Assembly (NCBI RefSeq): GCF_900120155.1
Contig: NZ_LT635549.1
Coordinates: 1,116,001-1,180,000 of the forward strand
Source: Clostridium sp. Marseille-P3244
GTDB taxonomy: Bacteria; Bacillota; Clostridia; Lachnospirales; Lachnospiraceae
Direction of reading: 5' to 3'
Length of the DNA: 64,000 bases
This document shows positions 9,064 to 17,104 of this stretch, piece by piece. A program made the position numbers and the translations under genes. Below the pieces are notes generated by a model. That model worked only from the letters and a program-made list of their open reading frames with translations. It was not told the origin of the DNA and did no database searches. Numbering within the stretch: the first letter of the stretch is position 1; the number at the start of each line of letters is the position of its first letter.

Positions 9064-9179
9064 GGACGCCAGTTAATAAATATAATTCTGTATTCACAAA
9101 AAAATAATAAACAGTCTGTGCCATGCGTGTTATAATAGCACCACGACACGAGTGGTCTGATGTTGACAGGAGAGACAGT

Positions 9180-10016
9180 ATGTTTGGCTATGTGACGATC
9201 TGTGAACCGGAGCTGAAAGTAAAAGATCTGAAAAAATACAGAGGATACTATTGCGGATTATGCCGGACGCTCAGGGAAGAATACGGCTTTATGGGACAGA
9301 TGACGCTGACATATGACATGACATTTGCAGTGATCCTGCTCACGTCTCTTTATGAATCTTCTGTAGATACAGAGCTTCACCGGTGCAAAGTTCATCCCGT
9401 AAAGCGTCAGATGATGCTGAGAAGTGAGATGACTTCGTACGCGGCGGCTATGAATGTTCTGCTTGCGTATTATCATATGAAAGATGACTGGGAGGACGAG
9501 AGAAAGGTATCCAGCTTTTTGACGAAGGGGATGATCCACAGGAAAGCTGAAAAAATCATCAGACAATATCCGCGGCAGAGCAGAGTCATCCAGGACGCGC
9601 TCAGGGAGCTGGCTGTCTGTGAAAAGGAAGAAAGCACGGATCTGGACAGGACGGCGGGATGTACCGGAAGACTGATGGAGGAACTTTTCGTATATCGGGA
9701 GGATATATGGGAGAAAAATCTGAGAAAAATGGGATTTTTTTTAGGGAAGTTTATCTATCTTATGGATGCCTATGAAGACCTTTCCGAAGATATCGAGAAG
9801 GGAAGATACAATCCGCTGAAGCAGATATGCAAGGAGGATGGCTATGAAGAGAAGATAAGGCAGATCCTGTGTATGATGATCGCTGAGAGCACGGCGGAAT
9901 TTGAGCGCCTTCCGTGTCTTATGGATATAGACATTTTACGGAATATATTGTATGATGGTGTCTGGAATCGTTATAATAAGATACAGATGAAGAAAAGAGA
10001 GGAACAGAAACAATGA
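9180..10016 (+). CDS. DUF5685 family protein
   Basis: The 278-residue protein opens with [17 protein letters not shown] followed by [14 protein letters not shown], which I recognise as the DUF5685 signature; the CxxC pair could bind metal. No membrane segment is evident. An AGGAG sits about 8 nt before the ATG at 9180, and a promoter (TAAACA 9108-9113, TATAAT 9131-9136) lies upstream, so the longer frame from 9123 is not used. The stop overlaps the start of the DnaJ-domain gene. Function is unknown; the fixed pairing with a J-domain protein suggests a shared process. Confidence 0.75.
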   Translation: MFGYVTICEPELKVKDLKKYRGYYCGLCRTLREEYGFMGQMTLTYDMTFAVILLTSLYESSVDTELHRCKVHPVKRQMMLRSEMTSYAAAMNVLLAYYHMKDDWEDERKVSSFLTKGMIHRKAEKIIRQYPRQSRVIQDALRELAVCEKEESTDLDRTAGCTGRLMEELFVYREDIWEKNLRKMGFFLGKFIYLMDAYEDLSEDIEKGRYNPLKQICKEDGYEEKIRQILCMMIAESTAEFERLPCLMDIDILRNILYDGVWNRYNKIQMKKREEQKQ

Positions 10017-10672
10017 ATAAGAATCCATATGAGGTGCTCGGTGTATCTCCGAACGCGTCAGATGATGATATAAAAAAAGCGTACCGTGATCTTACGAGAA
10101 AATACCATCCGGACGCGAATGTAGATAATCCGCTGGCTGATCTGGCAGAGGAAAAATTCAAGGAAGTGCAGGAAGCCTATGACACGATCATGAAGGAGAG
10201 GTCTTCAGGAGGCGGATATTCGTATGGCGGGTCCTCCTATGGAAATTCGGGAGGCTACGGCGGGACAGGCGGATATACACAGAGCGGACAGATTGATCCC
10301 CGTCTTCAGGCAGCGGCCAATTATATCAACAGCCGGCGTTTCAGGGAAGCGCTCAACACGCTGGACCAGGTTTCAGAGAGATCTGCTCTGTGGTACTATT
10401 TAAGCGGGTGCGCCAATGCCGGGATGGGAAATAATGTACTGGCAAGAGATCATGCGGCCCAGGCGGTTAATATGGAGCCGGGCAATATGCAGTACAGACA
10501 GCTTCTGAATCAGCTGGAGTTCAGCAGCAGGAGGTACCAGAACAGTCCTTATGGAGCCGGATACGGTATGGGCGGCGGCTCTTCCTGCGGCACCGGAAAT
10601 ATGTGCTGTGATCTCTGTATCGCAGATCAGCTTTGTGAATGTATGGGAGGAGATCTTTGTTCATGCATGTAA
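10013..10672 (+). CDS. J-domain (DnaJ-like) protein with Cys-rich tail
   Basis: The N-terminal 70 residues are a J domain with the essential HPD tripeptide at residues 32-34, which stimulates an Hsp70 ATPase. A Gly/Ser/Tyr-rich linker (about 68-95) follows, then a helical region that resembles TPR repeats (about 100-165), and a C-terminus packed with cysteines (CC, CxxC, CxC spacing) that could bind metal. It lacks the DnaJ zinc finger and C-terminal substrate domains, so it is a specialised co-chaperone and not DnaJ itself. It overlaps the DUF5685 gene by 4 nt and the next gene by 10 nt. Confidence 0.8.
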   Translation: MNKNPYEVLGVSPNASDDDIKKAYRDLTRKYHPDANVDNPLADLAEEKFKEVQEAYDTIMKERSSGGGYSYGGSSYGNSGGYGGTGGYTQSGQIDPRLQAAANYINSRRFREALNTLDQVSERSALWYYLSGCANAGMGNNVLARDHAAQAVNMEPGNMQYRQLLNQLEFSSRRYQNSPYGAGYGMGGGSSCGTGNMCCDLCIADQLCECMGGDLCSCM

Positions 10673-11196
10673 AGGCAAAGACACTGGCGTTCAGCGGTCT
10701 GCTCCTGGCGCTGACAATCGTATTTATGGCTCTGGGCAGCATCATAGAAACGAGCACACTGTTCCTGCTGGCAGCGGCTTCCTTTTTTGTGGGGATCGTT
10801 ATCCGGGAATTCGGTCTGAAGACAGGAGCGGCATTTTATATCGCCGCAGTCCTTCTCGGTTTTATTACAGCCCCCAATAAATTTTATGTCTTTACTTTTG
10901 CGGCGATGGGGTTCTATATCTGGGGGATCGAGGCTGTTTGGAGGCTGCTGGAAAAGCGGCCACAGATGCCGAACCGGCGGATCATTTTCTGGATATCCAA
11001 ATATATCATTTTTAATATTGTATATATTCCAGTCGTACTGATTTTTCGTAATCTGCTCTTTTCCATGTCAGTATCGGGCGTGGTCCTACTGGGAGTGATC
11101 GCGGGAGGACAGATCGGCCTGCTTATCTATGACAGAGCCTACGAATATGTTCAGGGACATATGTGGGGGAAAATGAGAGGAAGATTGTTGGGATAA
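10663..11196 (+). CDS. Polytopic membrane protein of unknown function
   Basis: The 177-residue protein has about five hydrophobic segments. I chose the ATG at 10663: GGAGGAG ends 10 nt upstream, within the DnaJ-like gene, and the frame overlaps that gene's last codons, indicating translational coupling. I do not recognise a named family. It is the last gene of the DUF5685/DnaJ trio and its stop codon directly abuts a 72-bp palindrome. Confidence 0.65.
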   Translation: MHVKAKTLAFSGLLLALTIVFMALGSIIETSTLFLLAAASFFVGIVIREFGLKTGAAFYIAAVLLGFITAPNKFYVFTFAAMGFYIWGIEAVWRLLEKRPQMPNRRIIFWISKYIIFNIVYIPVVLIFRNLLFSMSVSGVVLLGVIAGGQIGLLIYDRAYEYVQGHMWGKMRGRLLG

Positions 11197-11268
11197 TTGT
11201 GAAAAAACTGTGAACGGGGCCGTGTACCTTTTAAAAGGTACACGGCCCCGTTCACAGTTTTTTCACAA
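11197..11268. terminator. 72-bp perfect palindrome, likely bidirectional terminator
   Basis: The 36-nt arms 11197-11232 and 11233-11268 are exact reverse complements with no spacer. The first base follows the stop codon of the membrane-protein gene. The 3' arm ends in T6 before CAC, so the folded RNA would be a very stable GC-rich hairpin with a U tract, and the symmetry gives the same on the minus strand. Confidence 0.75.
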
Positions 11269-11320
11269 GTCTGCAAAAGGAAAGAGCCACGTCGCCGTGG
11301 CTCAAAGGGGGAAAAAGTTT

Positions 11321-11395
11321 ATGAAAAAGTGTTCTTCATTTAAGAACAAGTATAGTATAAATAATAGTTGTGTAAAAAATGTGATGAACTTTTGA
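11321..11395 (+). CDS. Possible 24-residue peptide behind a leader hairpin
   Basis: An AAGGGGG ribosome site lies 9 nt before an ATG opening a 24-codon frame, beginning MKKCSSFKNKYS and containing two cysteines. Upstream is a perfect 8-bp hairpin with a 4-nt loop (11284-11291 with 11296-11303), and a second small hairpin lies within the frame (11331-11336 with 11342-11347). The ribosome site is good, but the peptide is unrecognised and may be chance. The rest of 11396-11476 holds nothing I can support. Confidence 0.25.
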   Translation: MKKCSSFKNKYSINNSCVKNVMNF

Positions 11396-11476
11396 ATGGA
11401 ATATGAACAATTCGGCAAGAAAATGTAAAATGGCTATCGCGGTTCCCGGGAAATGTCAGAACATAATGAAAAGCCC

Positions 11477-11505
11477 TTGAAATCTGACTGGCGAGGAGTT
11501 ATAGT
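11477..11505 (+). promoter_or_regulatory. Promoter of the FMN riboswitch transcript
   Basis: TTGAAA (11477-11482), a 17-nt spacer and TATAGT (11500-11505) place the transcription start about 12 nt before the riboswitch. Confidence 0.6.
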
Positions 11506-11523
11506 AGTATATAGAAAAGGAAT

Positions 11524-11691
11524 AGATCTTCGGGGTCGGGTGCAAGTCCCAACCGGCGGTATAGTCCGCGACCCGCCTGACAGGCGGCTGAACCGGTGAC
11601 TTTCCGTATCTTCCAGGCAGAGAATCCTGAGAAGATACCACAAAGGAAAGAATTCCGGTACCGACAGTATAGTCTGGATGAGAGAAGAGAT
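11524..11691 (+). promoter_or_regulatory. FMN riboswitch (RFN element)
   Basis: The conserved blocks are present in order: CTTCGGGGTCGGGTG, CCAACCGGCGGTA, a variable GC hairpin, CTGAACCGGTGA, TTCCGGTACCGACAGTATAG and GGATGAGAGAAG. It precedes a rho-independent terminator and a riboflavin transporter gene, the standard arrangement for transcriptional repression when FMN is abundant. Confidence 0.95.
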
Positions 11692-11746
11692 ATACTTATC
11701 GAAATGTAAAGTTTCATAAGCGGTGTCACAAAAGATCGTAATACAG

Positions 11747-11775
11747 CCCCGGACTTCAGTGTCCGGGGTTTTTTT
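11747..11775 (+). terminator. FMN riboswitch expression-platform terminator
   Basis: CCCCGGAC (11747-11754) pairs with GTCCGGGG (11761-11768) across a 6-nt loop, followed by seven T. It lies between the aptamer and ribU, so FMN binding should favour this stem and stop transcription. Confidence 0.9.
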
Positions 11776-11836
11776 GTGGCCGGCTCTCCTGGAAGGCTTC
11801 CTTTTTAAAGACTTGATTAAAAAAGGAGAAAGAAAA

Positions 11837-12400
11837 ATGACAGAACGAACAGAACAGAAAAATGTAACATCTGGAAAAACTATCAGGCTTGTGAAAATGG
11901 GAGTTATGGTGGCAATCTCGGTTGCCCTGGTATATCTTATACATTTTCCTATCTTTCCGGTAGTTTCTTTTCTGGAATATGATCCGGCGGACATTCCGAT
12001 CCTGATCGGAACTTTTGCGTTCGGACCGCTGGCGGGGATCGTGCTGACAGTGGTGACGTCAGTGATCCAGGGACTTACAGTAAGCGCAGGAAGCGGGCTG
12101 TACGGTATCATCATGCATGTGATTGCCACAGGTGTGCTGGTTGTGGTATCAGGACTGATTTATAAGAGAAAGAAAACGAAAAAAATGGCAGTAGCAGGTC
12201 TGCTGGCCGGAATGGCTGCTATGGCGGTTGTCATGATGGGTGCGAATATGATCATTACACCGATTTTCATGGGTGTACCTGCGAGTGCCGTCTGGGGGCT
12301 TATGCCGTTTATTGTCGGATTTAATGTGATCAAAGCGGGGATCAATGGGGCAGTTACATTTATCTTATATAAAAGGATCGCGAATTTCCTTCGGAAATAA
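11837..12400 (+). CDS. ribU: Riboflavin ECF transporter S-component RibU
   Basis: The 187-residue membrane protein with about six segments binds riboflavin for the ECF transporter. The regions LIHFPIFP, YDPADIPILIGTFAFGP and GLYGIIMHVIATG match RibU proteins. AAGGAG lies 8 nt before the ATG at 11837; the frame extends upstream but that part is leader RNA. The FMN riboswitch in front independently supports the substrate. The shared EcfA/A'/T module is elsewhere. Confidence 0.93.
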   Translation: MTERTEQKNVTSGKTIRLVKMGVMVAISVALVYLIHFPIFPVVSFLEYDPADIPILIGTFAFGPLAGIVLTVVTSVIQGLTVSAGSGLYGIIMHVIATGVLVVVSGLIYKRKKTKKMAVAGLLAGMAAMAVVMMGANMIITPIFMGVPASAVWGLMPFIVGFNVIKAGINGAVTFILYKRIANFLRK

Positions 12401-12438
12401 GGCGGACAGGTGAAAAACGGCGGTGTGAAATAAAAAAG

Positions 12439-12467
12439 TTGACAAACGGATATACTTATATTACAAT
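12439..12467 (+). promoter_or_regulatory. Promoter of the cell wall hydrolase gene
   Basis: TTGACA (12439-12444), a 17-nt spacer and TACAAT (12462-12467). The leader of about 100 nt is AT-rich and has no evident structure. Confidence 0.65.
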
Positions 12468-12577
12468 GGCTGCTGTAACATTTTTGTAATATCTGTAATA
12501 AATATGAAAATAAGGACATATATTTTAAAAGATGTCTGTAAAGATATTGCAATAATTATCAGGAGGAATATAAGTAT

Positions 12578-13273
12578 ATGAACCAAAAACAGAATAAGCG
12601 ATTTGTTTTCTGTCTGTATGCATCTGCGGCAAGTATTATGGTGTTGACAGGTTTTAAAGGGATCGACAGAGAGCCCTATGCCGATGCCGCTCCTGCTGTC
12701 CAGATGGTTTCCGACAATACGCCGGAGTGGGAGTTCCCTCAAATTGTGGACGAGATCCACGGAGGTGTGCTGGAAGATGTAAAGTCAGCGGCTAAAGATG
12801 CCCATGCGGCATATCTTGAAAAGATAGAAGAGGAAAAAGCCGTGGCCGAAGCACAGCGGATCGCAGAGGAAAAAGCGGCGGCCGAGGCCCGGGCACTGGC
12901 AGAATCCCAGGCGGCACAGGCCGCCTCTTCAGAGAGCGTTTCCGTTTCAGACCAGGAACTTCTTGCCGCACTGATCTTCTGTGAAGCAGGTAATCAGCCA
13001 TATGAAGGCCAGGTGGCCGTGGGAGCGGTTGTCATGAACCGGGTTAAAAGCGGTCTGTATCCAAACACAATTTCTGAAGTTATCTACCAGTCAGGACAGT
13101 TTACTCCGGCGATGACCGGCTGGCTGGATTCTGTACTGGCAAACGGCGGATATACCGATTCTGCCATGCAGGCGGCAGCAGACGCTATCGCGGGCAGCAA
13201 TCCGGTTGAGGGATGTCTTTATTTCAATACCGGTGGCGGTGGACTTCAGATCGGAGACCACTATTTTCATTGA
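12578..13273 (+). CDS. Secreted cell wall hydrolase, SleB/Hydrolase_2 type
   Basis: The 231-residue protein has an N-terminal signal/anchor segment (about residues 8-25), an Ala/Glu-rich helical stretch (about 75-115) and a C-terminal domain of the SleB/CwlJ hydrolase family. The domain opens DQELLAALIFCEAGNQPYEG, with the catalytic Glu, and continues to VAVGAVVMNRVKSGLYP and the end motif LYFNTGG. Members cleave peptidoglycan. No spore-specific neighbour is present, so vegetative wall turnover is as likely as germination. AGGAGG stands 11 nt before the ATG. Confidence 0.87.
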   Translation: MNQKQNKRFVFCLYASAASIMVLTGFKGIDREPYADAAPAVQMVSDNTPEWEFPQIVDEIHGGVLEDVKSAAKDAHAAYLEKIEEEKAVAEAQRIAEEKAAAEARALAESQAAQAASSESVSVSDQELLAALIFCEAGNQPYEGQVAVGAVVMNRVKSGLYPNTISEVIYQSGQFTPAMTGWLDSVLANGGYTDSAMQAAADAIAGSNPVEGCLYFNTGGGGLQIGDHYFH

Positions 13274-13300
13274 TATTATCAAAAGTGCAGAGGAGAAATT

Positions 13301-13792
13301 ATGGCAATCAGGATCAGAGAGTATGAGCGGGCAGATGCGGAAGCTGCATCTGCACTTTGGGATCAGGTCGTGGAGGATGGAAATGCGTTCCCTCAGACAG
13401 AACTGCTGACGGAAAAGACCGGGGACATTTTTTTCAGGGAACAGTCTTTTACCGGTATCGCTTATCAGGAAGAGGATGGCGGCATCGTCGGGCTGTATAT
13501 CCTTCATCCCAACAATATAGGACGATGCGGACATATATGTAATGCCAGCTATGCAGTCAGGAGAGACAAGAGGGGGCAGCACATCGGAGAACTTCTGGTA
13601 AAGGACTGTATGAGCAGAGCAAAAGAACTGGGATTTCGGATTCTTCAGTTTAACGCTGTGGTCAGCAGCAACACATATGCCCTGCGTCTTTATAAAAAAC
13701 TGGGCTTTGTGCAGCTGGGGACGATACCGGATGGGTTTTTAATGAAAGATGGACATTACGAAGATATTATCCCCCACTACAAAGTGCTGTAA
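13301..13792 (+). CDS. GNAT family N-acetyltransferase
   Basis: The 163-residue protein has the GNAT fold signatures: an N-terminal AIRIREYERADAEA strand-helix, the acetyl-CoA binding region near RRDKRGQHIGELLVKDC (RxxGxG-like, residues about 87-103), and the late NTYALRLYKKLGF motif. It would transfer an acetyl group from acetyl-CoA to an amine; the acceptor is unknown. GAGGAG precedes the ATG. It follows the cell wall hydrolase by 27 nt and may share its transcript. Confidence 0.87.
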   Translation: MAIRIREYERADAEAASALWDQVVEDGNAFPQTELLTEKTGDIFFREQSFTGIAYQEEDGGIVGLYILHPNNIGRCGHICNASYAVRRDKRGQHIGELLVKDCMSRAKELGFRILQFNAVVSSNTYALRLYKKLGFVQLGTIPDGFLMKDGHYEDIIPHYKVL

Positions 13793-13845
13793 ATCCGAGT
13801 TTGCCGGGGTGATTCAGAAAACACCGGAGAGGGTGGATAAAGTTT

Positions 13846-14135
13846 AGGAAATAGGAAAATGCCGGTATCGGAAAACCGTATTCTGCGGCAACAGAATGGG
13901 TGTCCACGCCTCCGTTCCGGAATCCGGGAAAACATAAAGGGACTTAAGCTCCACCTAAAAGCAAGACAGGCCGATGGGCAACTCACTTTGTTCAGACAAT
14001 CCCATCGGCCTGTCTGACGGCGGAGACTTAGTCCCTTAAGTTTTTCCTGCGGATTCCTCCAAAGTCGTCGGTCCACCTATCTGCCGCCGCAGAAAGGTTC
14101 TCCCGACCGGTACTCTTTCCCCCTGCGCTTCGTCC
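13846..14135. repeat. Long imperfect inverted repeat (arms about 130 nt)
   Basis: Left arm about 13846-13978 and right arm about 14001-14135 are recognisable imperfect reverse complements over their whole length. The innermost 14 nt are exact (13965-13978 with 14001-14014) around a 22-nt loop. Further out, matching blocks include AAGGGACTT with AAGTCCCTT variants, GGAATCCG, TTCTGCGGC and ACCGGT-like segments. No frame across it is credible. It lies between converging genes and could form a giant hairpin as RNA, or be a degenerate mobile repeat. Confidence 0.7.
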
Positions 14136-14154
14136 ATCCCTTCCGGTGTTACGA

Positions 14155-14446
14155 TTCATCCCCCGCCAATCTCGCGATTAGAAAGTAAGACGAAAGAGGA
14201 ACGATAACGTTCCCTCTTCACATTTCCGTTCAAATCGCGAAATTGTTGAGGGGAAGGAGCGCGGAGCCGGGGGAAGGAAGAGGTGTCCATCGAGGGCCGT
14301 GCAGCAACGCCGGCATTTTGGGCGCGTTTTTTGCGCCCTTATGTGCCGCTGCGTTGCAGCCCCGAGCGAAAGCGTGCCCGAGATGGATATCCTCTTCCTT
14401 CCCCCGGCGGCCACATCCATCACCCCAACAATCTCAGATTTCCTGC
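14155..14446. repeat. Second giant hairpin region with a thrice-repeated end motif
   Basis: A block near 14261-14290 (GCCGGGGGAAGGAAGAGG at its core) is nearly complementary to 14382-14409, and outer segments (14233-14255 with 14424-14446) also pair. An inner GGGCGC/GCGCCC hairpin is at the tip (about 14319-14338). A motif of the form AATCnnGAnATTG followed by G4 occurs three times: minus near 14160-14180, plus 14233-14255, minus 14424-14446. A small hairpin (about 14196-14216) lies between. No gene is supported in 13793-14447. Confidence 0.6.
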
Positions 14447-14447
14447 C

Positions 14448-16154
14448 TCACAGCCGCCTCATAGTTTCAAAGGTGTTATAGAGATTAAGCTGTCCATATC
14501 CCCATTCCCGGTTGGGATACTCCATTATTTCCGGCCGTATCGCCCCGAGGATCAGAAGGCTTTTGATCTGGAAAGAGTCCACACCCGGAACTTCCTGAAT
14601 ATAGATCAGCCACTCCAGCATAAGGGCCACTGCGCCCGAGGTGATCGCGGCAGATACACAGGAGCCGGAACGGGAGGAGAACCGGCTGCCGGGAAGAGCA
14701 CCTGTGACATCAATGCCGGGGGCGGTGATATCCGGATTCATACGCTGTGTGCGTGTGTATCCCCGGCCTGACGCGGAAGCCAGTCCGTCGGTATTTCCAT
14801 TATAGTAAGAAACAATGACAGGGCTGTCGGTGTTGGCCGGATTTGTTAATGTATAGTAAGGATCCGATTCCAGAAAATATACTTCCCCACTGAGAAATTC
14901 TGTAAGAGGCAGCCACATATGAAAGTTTCCGTCAATAACAGTCAGAGGCTCAACAATAATTTTCCATATGCCGGCCGCCGGAGTGTCGAAACGGAAAAAG
15001 ATCAGTTCGGAAGTACTCTTTTCTACCAGAAGCCGATAATCTACAGAAACTTTCGTGCGCTCAAACAGAAAATCGATTTCTGCGCTGGCACCTGCCCGGA
15101 AGGGTATCCGGGAAGTATTTTCACCAGACGGAGAGATAAGAGAAATGGACAGGATATTGGGGATTTCTGTCCAAAGCTCAAGAGAAAATCCGGGCACATT
15201 ATCACCCACACGTAGTTCCACTGTCTTTGTGTCATTTTCATTTTCGATGACATTATAGTAATGATGCCGTTTGTCTGCTTCATTTCCTACTCCGATCACG
15301 GTAATATGGTTTGCACGTGTACTGTAACCTTCAATAAGGAACGAAAAAGGCAGCGTTCCGATGTGTCCTCCCATACTGGAGCCGACGGTGACACACAAGA
15401 CCAGGGGGAGATCAAGAGAGTCGGCAAGGTCATTCAGATATTTGAGCGCCAGGATCAGATCTGTTTCCTGGTAACATACAGCATCCTCGGAGATAAAATA
15501 ATAATCTCTGAGATATTTTTTTGCCTGCTTTAATTTAACCATGGCGATCGCGGCTTCCGGCGCGGCTCCCAGAAACTGTTCACCGGGCTCGCCGGATCCG
15601 GCGGCCAGACTGGCTACGTATGTGCCGTGTCCGGTATCATCGACGGACGGTAAGATCGAAAGAGGATCTTCAGATTTCAGAGCAGTATTGATCTGCGCTT
15701 CTGTAAATTCAGAGCCATAAGAAAAATTTTGCGGGGGCGTGCCGGACTGGACAGTCTGATCCCAGATTGATACAATGCGGGTCGTGCCGTCGAGATTGCG
15801 GAAGATGCTGCTGGTATAGTCTATGCCGCTGTCCATAAATCCGATGAGGACCCCTTTTCCCTTAAGTTGAAGGGTAGGATAATTCTGGATAGGCAGGATA
15901 CCGGTCTGATTCAGTGTTTCCATGCTGATAGGGGCGAAACATTTCGGGACGGAATTGTAGGAATATCTGGAAAGGCTGATCGGATCGGCGGCTTCGGCGG
16001 GAAGATAGATACACTTGTATCCGAAGCCGGCATCCTGTTCACAGCGTTCACTCTGCATGATACTGTCAAAAAACGGGGTTCTTACATGGTTTCCTATAAA
16101 ATCCCGGTAATCTTCAGACAAGATCTGTGCCCGGCATATATTTAGATCGGTCAT
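14448..16154 (-). CDS. S8 (subtilisin-like) family protein with Ser-to-Cys active site
   Basis: The 568-residue protein belongs to the clostridial Csp-like subtilase group. The catalytic Asp (GFMDSGIDY, D108) and His (DDTGHGTYVAS, H176) are intact. The nucleophile motif, normally GTSxA, reads GSCVSA, putting Cys499 where Ser should be, and the oxyanion-hole region reads VGSSMGG where relatives carry Asn. An internal insert (about residues 290-430) matches the extra domain of this subgroup. There is no signal peptide, as is usual for it. It may be a pseudoprotease, comparable in principle to CspA/CspC of Clostridioides, or use a thiol nucleophile. It is divergent from the next gene. Confidence 0.85.
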   Translation of the reverse strand: MTDLNICRAQILSEDYRDFIGNHVRTPFFDSIMQSERCEQDAGFGYKCIYLPAEAADPISLSRYSYNSVPKCFAPISMETLNQTGILPIQNYPTLQLKGKGVLIGFMDSGIDYTSSIFRNLDGTTRIVSIWDQTVQSGTPPQNFSYGSEFTEAQINTALKSEDPLSILPSVDDTGHGTYVASLAAGSGEPGEQFLGAAPEAAIAMVKLKQAKKYLRDYYFISEDAVCYQETDLILALKYLNDLADSLDLPLVLCVTVGSSMGGHIGTLPFSFLIEGYSTRANHITVIGVGNEADKRHHYYNVIENENDTKTVELRVGDNVPGFSLELWTEIPNILSISLISPSGENTSRIPFRAGASAEIDFLFERTKVSVDYRLLVEKSTSELIFFRFDTPAAGIWKIIVEPLTVIDGNFHMWLPLTEFLSGEVYFLESDPYYTLTNPANTDSPVIVSYYNGNTDGLASASGRGYTRTQRMNPDITAPGIDVTGALPGSRFSSRSGSCVSAAITSGAVALMLEWLIYIQEVPGVDSFQIKSLLILGAIRPEIMEYPNREWGYGQLNLYNTFETMRRL

Positions 16155-16368
16155 TTTGTTATCCTGATAAGAGTTTTAATAATATTATGAAAAAAACAGA
16201 AGAAGTATGCACAGCTAAAAAAAGTATAAACTTGTTCCGCGCAAGGTTGAAGTTGCGGGATAAACGGGTATAATGAAAATATGTCAGAATATCGGAAAGG
16301 GACAGCAGACGCCCCGTCCGGTGCTCCATATGTCCAAAGAGGACAAAAGAAGAAGGGAGAATGATAAG

Positions 16369-17049
16369 ATGAAAGAATTTTTTGAAGATTTGGGAAAGCG
16401 TCTTGGCGAAACAGCGGAGACAGTGACCAGCAGGGCAGGGGATGCCATTGAGATTCAGCGCCTGAAATCCCAGATCCGGGGACTGGCAAGAGAAAATGCC
16501 GTAGATCTCATGGAGCTGGGCCGTGCAGTTTATAACAAATATAAAGCGGGAGAAAAAGTGGAAGAGCAGGCGCAGGGTCTCTGTGACGCGATCCGGGACC
16601 GGGAGGAAAGTATCCGGGGATATGAGAAAAAGATCGCCGGTATCAAAGGCGCCTCTGAATGTTCGGGCTGCGGGAAGATGGTGGCGAAAGATATGTCCTA
16701 CTGTCCGTACTGTGGAGAGAAGGTTGCCGACGCAGATACTGCGGGAGAGCAGGATCGGGAAGAAGCAGAGGAGGAAACTGCCGGAGAGTATGCGGACAGC
16801 GTAAAAGAGAAAATGGCTGACGCGGCGGAAGATATGGCGGAAAAGGCCTCTGAAGCAGCGAAGAAAATGGGAAAAGCCGCGCAGAAAGCTGCACGGAAGA
16901 CGGGCGAGATGGCCGGAAAAGCCGCGGAAAAGACCGGAGAAGCAATGGAGAAAGCCGCGGAAAAAACCGGGGAAGCAATGGAAAAGGCTGCCGAAAAAAT
17001 CGGAGACATGGCTGATAAGGCTTCAGAAAAATTGAATAAAAACGGATAA
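16369..17049 (+). CDS. Zinc-ribbon protein with amphipathic Ala/Lys/Glu repeats
   Basis: The 226-residue protein has three parts: a helical N-terminus (about 1-85) that resembles cytosolic coiled-coil proteins; a zinc ribbon of two CxxC pairs (CSGCGK and CPYCGE, about 92-115); and a long low-complexity tail from about 140 with an 11-residue period (KTGEAMEKAAE and variants), typical of amphipathic helices that bind membranes or of LEA-like proteins. AGAAGGGAG is 9 nt before the ATG at 16369; a promoter (TTGAAG 16247-16252, TATAAT 16269-16274) makes the longer upstream frame implausible. Function unknown. Confidence 0.7.
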   Translation: MKEFFEDLGKRLGETAETVTSRAGDAIEIQRLKSQIRGLARENAVDLMELGRAVYNKYKAGEKVEEQAQGLCDAIRDREESIRGYEKKIAGIKGASECSGCGKMVAKDMSYCPYCGEKVADADTAGEQDREEAEEETAGEYADSVKEKMADAAEDMAEKASEAAKKMGKAAQKAARKTGEMAGKAAEKTGEAMEKAAEKTGEAMEKAAEKIGDMADKASEKLNKNG

Positions 17050-17067
17050 AATCCGTCAAAAGTTATG

Positions 17068-17104
17068 AAAAGCCGCCTTAGATCAGAAGTCTATGGCGGC
17101 TTTT
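17068..17104. terminator. Bidirectional terminator between converging genes
   Basis: AAAAGCCGCC (17068-17077) pairs with GGCGGCTTTT (17095-17104), with A and T runs on both sides. It ends the zinc-ribbon gene and covers the last codons of the HAD gene on the minus strand. Confidence 0.8.
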
